DNA of 43,013 nt from Lachnospiraceae bacterium. Lineage in GTDB: Bacteria > Bacillota > Clostridia > Lachnospirales > Lachnospiraceae. Shown one piece after another: positions 41,536 to 43,013 of the stretch (position 1 is the stretch's first letter; each line of letters starts with the position of its first letter). The notes under the pieces were generated by a model, which worked only from the letters and a program-made list of their open reading frames with translations, had not been told where the DNA came from and did not search any database. Made by a program: the position numbers and the translations under genes. Location: the NCBI GenBank assembly GCA_016280395.1, contig JAEEGQ010000030.1:1-43013 (forward strand), in the 5' to 3' direction.

Positions 41536-42927
41536 ATGAAGCTGTCAGTAAAAGAAAAAGTGGCATACGGCCTTGGTGCCGTCGGGAAAGACATGGTCTA
41601 CATGCTTTCAGCATCCTACGTCCTGTACTATTTCCAGGACCTTCTGGGCGTTAACGCCGTCGCAATGGGCACGATACTGCTTGTTGCGCGTATCTTCGAC
41701 GCCTTCAACGATCCCATAATGGGTATTATCGTAGCAAAAACAAAGACCAGATTCGGCAAGTTCCGTCCCTGGCTCCTCATCGGCACGCTCCTCAACGCAG
41801 TTGTGCTGTATCTGATGTTTGCCTGCCCGCCGGACCTTTCCGGAAGCGGCCTTGTTGCCTATGCGGCAATCTTCTACATCCTCTGGGGCACGACCTACAC
41901 CATCATGGATATCCCCTACTGGTCGATGATCCCTGCCTTCACCGAAGGCGGCAAGGAGCGCGAAGGTCTCACCACCCTTGCACGTTCCGCTGCAGGCGTC
42001 GGCTCGGCGCTCGTCACCATCTTCACCATGAAGGTCGTCTACATGATAAGCGACAACGAGATCACCGGATTCAAATGGGTCGCTCTCGGGATCTCCGTTA
42101 TTTTCGTGGCATTCATCCTCATTACCTGCCTTTTCGTAAAAGAAAAGTCCACAGTCAATATGGAGAGCGCTTCGATCAAGGACATGTTCAAGGCACTTGT
42201 GCGTAACGACCAGGCTATGACTGTCGTTATCGCGATCGTCCTCATCAACTGCTCTGTTTACCTGACCTCGAACCTCGTCATCTACTTCTTCAAGTACGAT
42301 TTCGGCGGAACAGCCTGGTATAACGGCTTCACGCTGTTCAACATGTTCGGCGGCGGCATCCAGATCCTCGCCATGATGATCCTCTACCCGCTCCTGCGCA
42401 GGTTCGCATCAAATGTGAAGATCTTCTACATCTGCCTCGCAAGCGCGATCTTTGGCTACGCTGCACTGCTCGGGATCGCATTTACGCAGATGAACAACGT
42501 ATTCATCTTCTTCATACCCGGCTTCTTCATCTTCGCGGCAAACGGCGTTCTGCAGGTGCTCATCACTGTATTCCTTGCAAACACTGTTGAATACGGCGAA
42601 CTCAAGAACGGGCGCCGCGACGAATCGGTCATCTTCTCCATGCAGACCTTCGTTGTCAAGCTGGCAAGCGGCATCTCGGCGTTTATTGCTTCGATCGCGC
42701 TTTCCGTCTTTGCACTCGCGGAAGGTACCGAAGTTAGCGAAGCTGATAAGGCTGTTGACTTCTCGCTCGGAGTTTCCGCAAGTTCCCGCATCGGACTCCG
42801 CATGACCATGACCATCCTTCCCATCGTCGGGCTTATCGTTGCCGTTATCTTCTTCAGGAAGAAGTTCATCCTGACAGAGGAAAAAGTCAACGAGATCTCG
42901 AAAGAATTAAAAGAAAAGAATAAATAA
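41536..42927 (+). CDS. GPH-family glycoside:cation symporter
   Basis: 463 residues with about twelve membrane segments. The GPH hallmarks are visible: EKVAYGLGAVGKDM at the N-terminus, FDAFNDPIMG near residue 55 with its conserved Asp pair, and TKTRFGKFRPWLL just after. It belongs to the melibiose/xyloside/glucuronide carriers, which import sugars with Na+ or H+. Substrate specificity is not evident. GGAGG lies upstream of the ATG. A terminator follows 25 bases after the stop, closing a two-gene TetR-symporter operon. Confidence 0.92.
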   Translation: MKLSVKEKVAYGLGAVGKDMVYMLSASYVLYYFQDLLGVNAVAMGTILLVARIFDAFNDPIMGIIVAKTKTRFGKFRPWLLIGTLLNAVVLYLMFACPPDLSGSGLVAYAAIFYILWGTTYTIMDIPYWSMIPAFTEGGKEREGLTTLARSAAGVGSALVTIFTMKVVYMISDNEITGFKWVALGISVIFVAFILITCLFVKEKSTVNMESASIKDMFKALVRNDQAMTVVIAIVLINCSVYLTSNLVIYFFKYDFGGTAWYNGFTLFNMFGGGIQILAMMILYPLLRRFASNVKIFYICLASAIFGYAALLGIAFTQMNNVFIFFIPGFFIFAANGVLQVLITVFLANTVEYGELKNGRRDESVIFSMQTFVVKLASGISAFIASIALSVFALAEGTEVSEADKAVDFSLGVSASSRIGLRMTMTILPIVGLIVAVIFFRKKFILTEEKVNEISKELKEKNK

Positions 42928-42952
42928 GAGGGTCTGAAAAGATCGCAAAATT

Positions 42953-42991
42953 AAAAGTGCCATCGGAGCAACCTCCGGCGGCACTTTTTAA
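42953..42991 (+). terminator. Terminator of the TetR-symporter operon
   Basis: AAAAGTGCC (42953-42961) pairs with GGCACTTTT (42980-42988), with an inner CGGAG/CTCCG stem (42964-42968 and 42973-42977) and a following T-run. The remaining 22 bases hold nothing I can assign. Confidence 0.85.
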
Positions 42992-43013
42992 TTTCAATGA
43001 TCCGATCTGTTTA

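Overview
The window reads as chromosomal DNA of an anaerobic Firmicute, most likely Lachnospiraceae (Roseburia/Butyrivibrio/Eubacterium-like). This is inferred from gene content: a fused SecDF, a short MetH without an activation domain, AsnA, a Gram-positive Tad-like gene cluster, a cellobiose 2-epimerase/GH130 pair and a GPH sugar symporter. Purine-rich Shine-Dalgarno sites are common and several starts appear to be GTG or TTG. I saw no rRNA, tRNA, CRISPR array, phage or intact insertion sequence.

Layout. 1-4394 (+): the 3' end of a repeat protein with a 354-bp tandem duplication, then a large intracellular GH2 beta-galactosidase-like enzyme with two C-terminal jelly-roll-like segments, then a terminator. 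4438-11870 (-): one probable operon read from a near-consensus promoter (11842-11870): secDF, recJ, a Nudix-fold protein with a degraded Nudix box, pyrC, pyrF and an anchored orphan protein whose stop codon lies inside its terminator. 11936-22144 (-): an eleven-gene Tad/type IV-pilus-like cluster: pseudo-ParA (TadZ-like), CpaB-like, membrane-anchored secretion ATPase (TadA-like), fused TadB/TadC-like platform protein, two related pilin-like proteins, a 48-residue membrane peptide, three single-pass proteins and a 767-residue protein with a Pro/Thr stalk. No prepilin peptidase or secretin is encoded in the window. This is the best candidate for a poorly described system. 22145-22402 holds a possible small RNA on the + strand.

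22403-24890 (-): asnA with its own promoter, and a GNAT/CYTH pair. 24898-28446 (+): metF-metH, which make methyl-THF and use it to form methionine, followed by two 31-bp direct repeats and a bidirectional terminator. 28460-35694 (-): an FGGY-kinase-like remnant, topoisomerase III, cellobiose 2-epimerase, GH130 mannosylglucose phosphorylase, an SGNH/CE17-like esterase and manA. The first four are overlapping or nearly abutting. The last four form a beta-mannooligosaccharide pathway: deacetylation, epimerisation of mannobiose to mannosylglucose, phosphorolysis to mannose-1-phosphate and glucose, and entry into glycolysis through mannose-6-phosphate isomerase. The phosphomannomutase step is not encoded here.

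35835-38458 (-): a zinc-ribbon polytopic protein and a TPM-domain protein with a poly-glycine tail. 38470-39898 (+): a GH105 unsaturated glucuronyl hydrolase lipoprotein under a promoter carrying a perfect cre/LacI-type operator. 39886-40740 (-): endonuclease IV (nfo). 40797-42991 (+): a TetR regulator and a GPH sugar:cation symporter behind a promoter whose -10 box is bracketed by inverted GTTTCC sites, then a terminator.

All promoter, terminator and start assignments are by eye. Family assignments rest on motif recognition without any database search.
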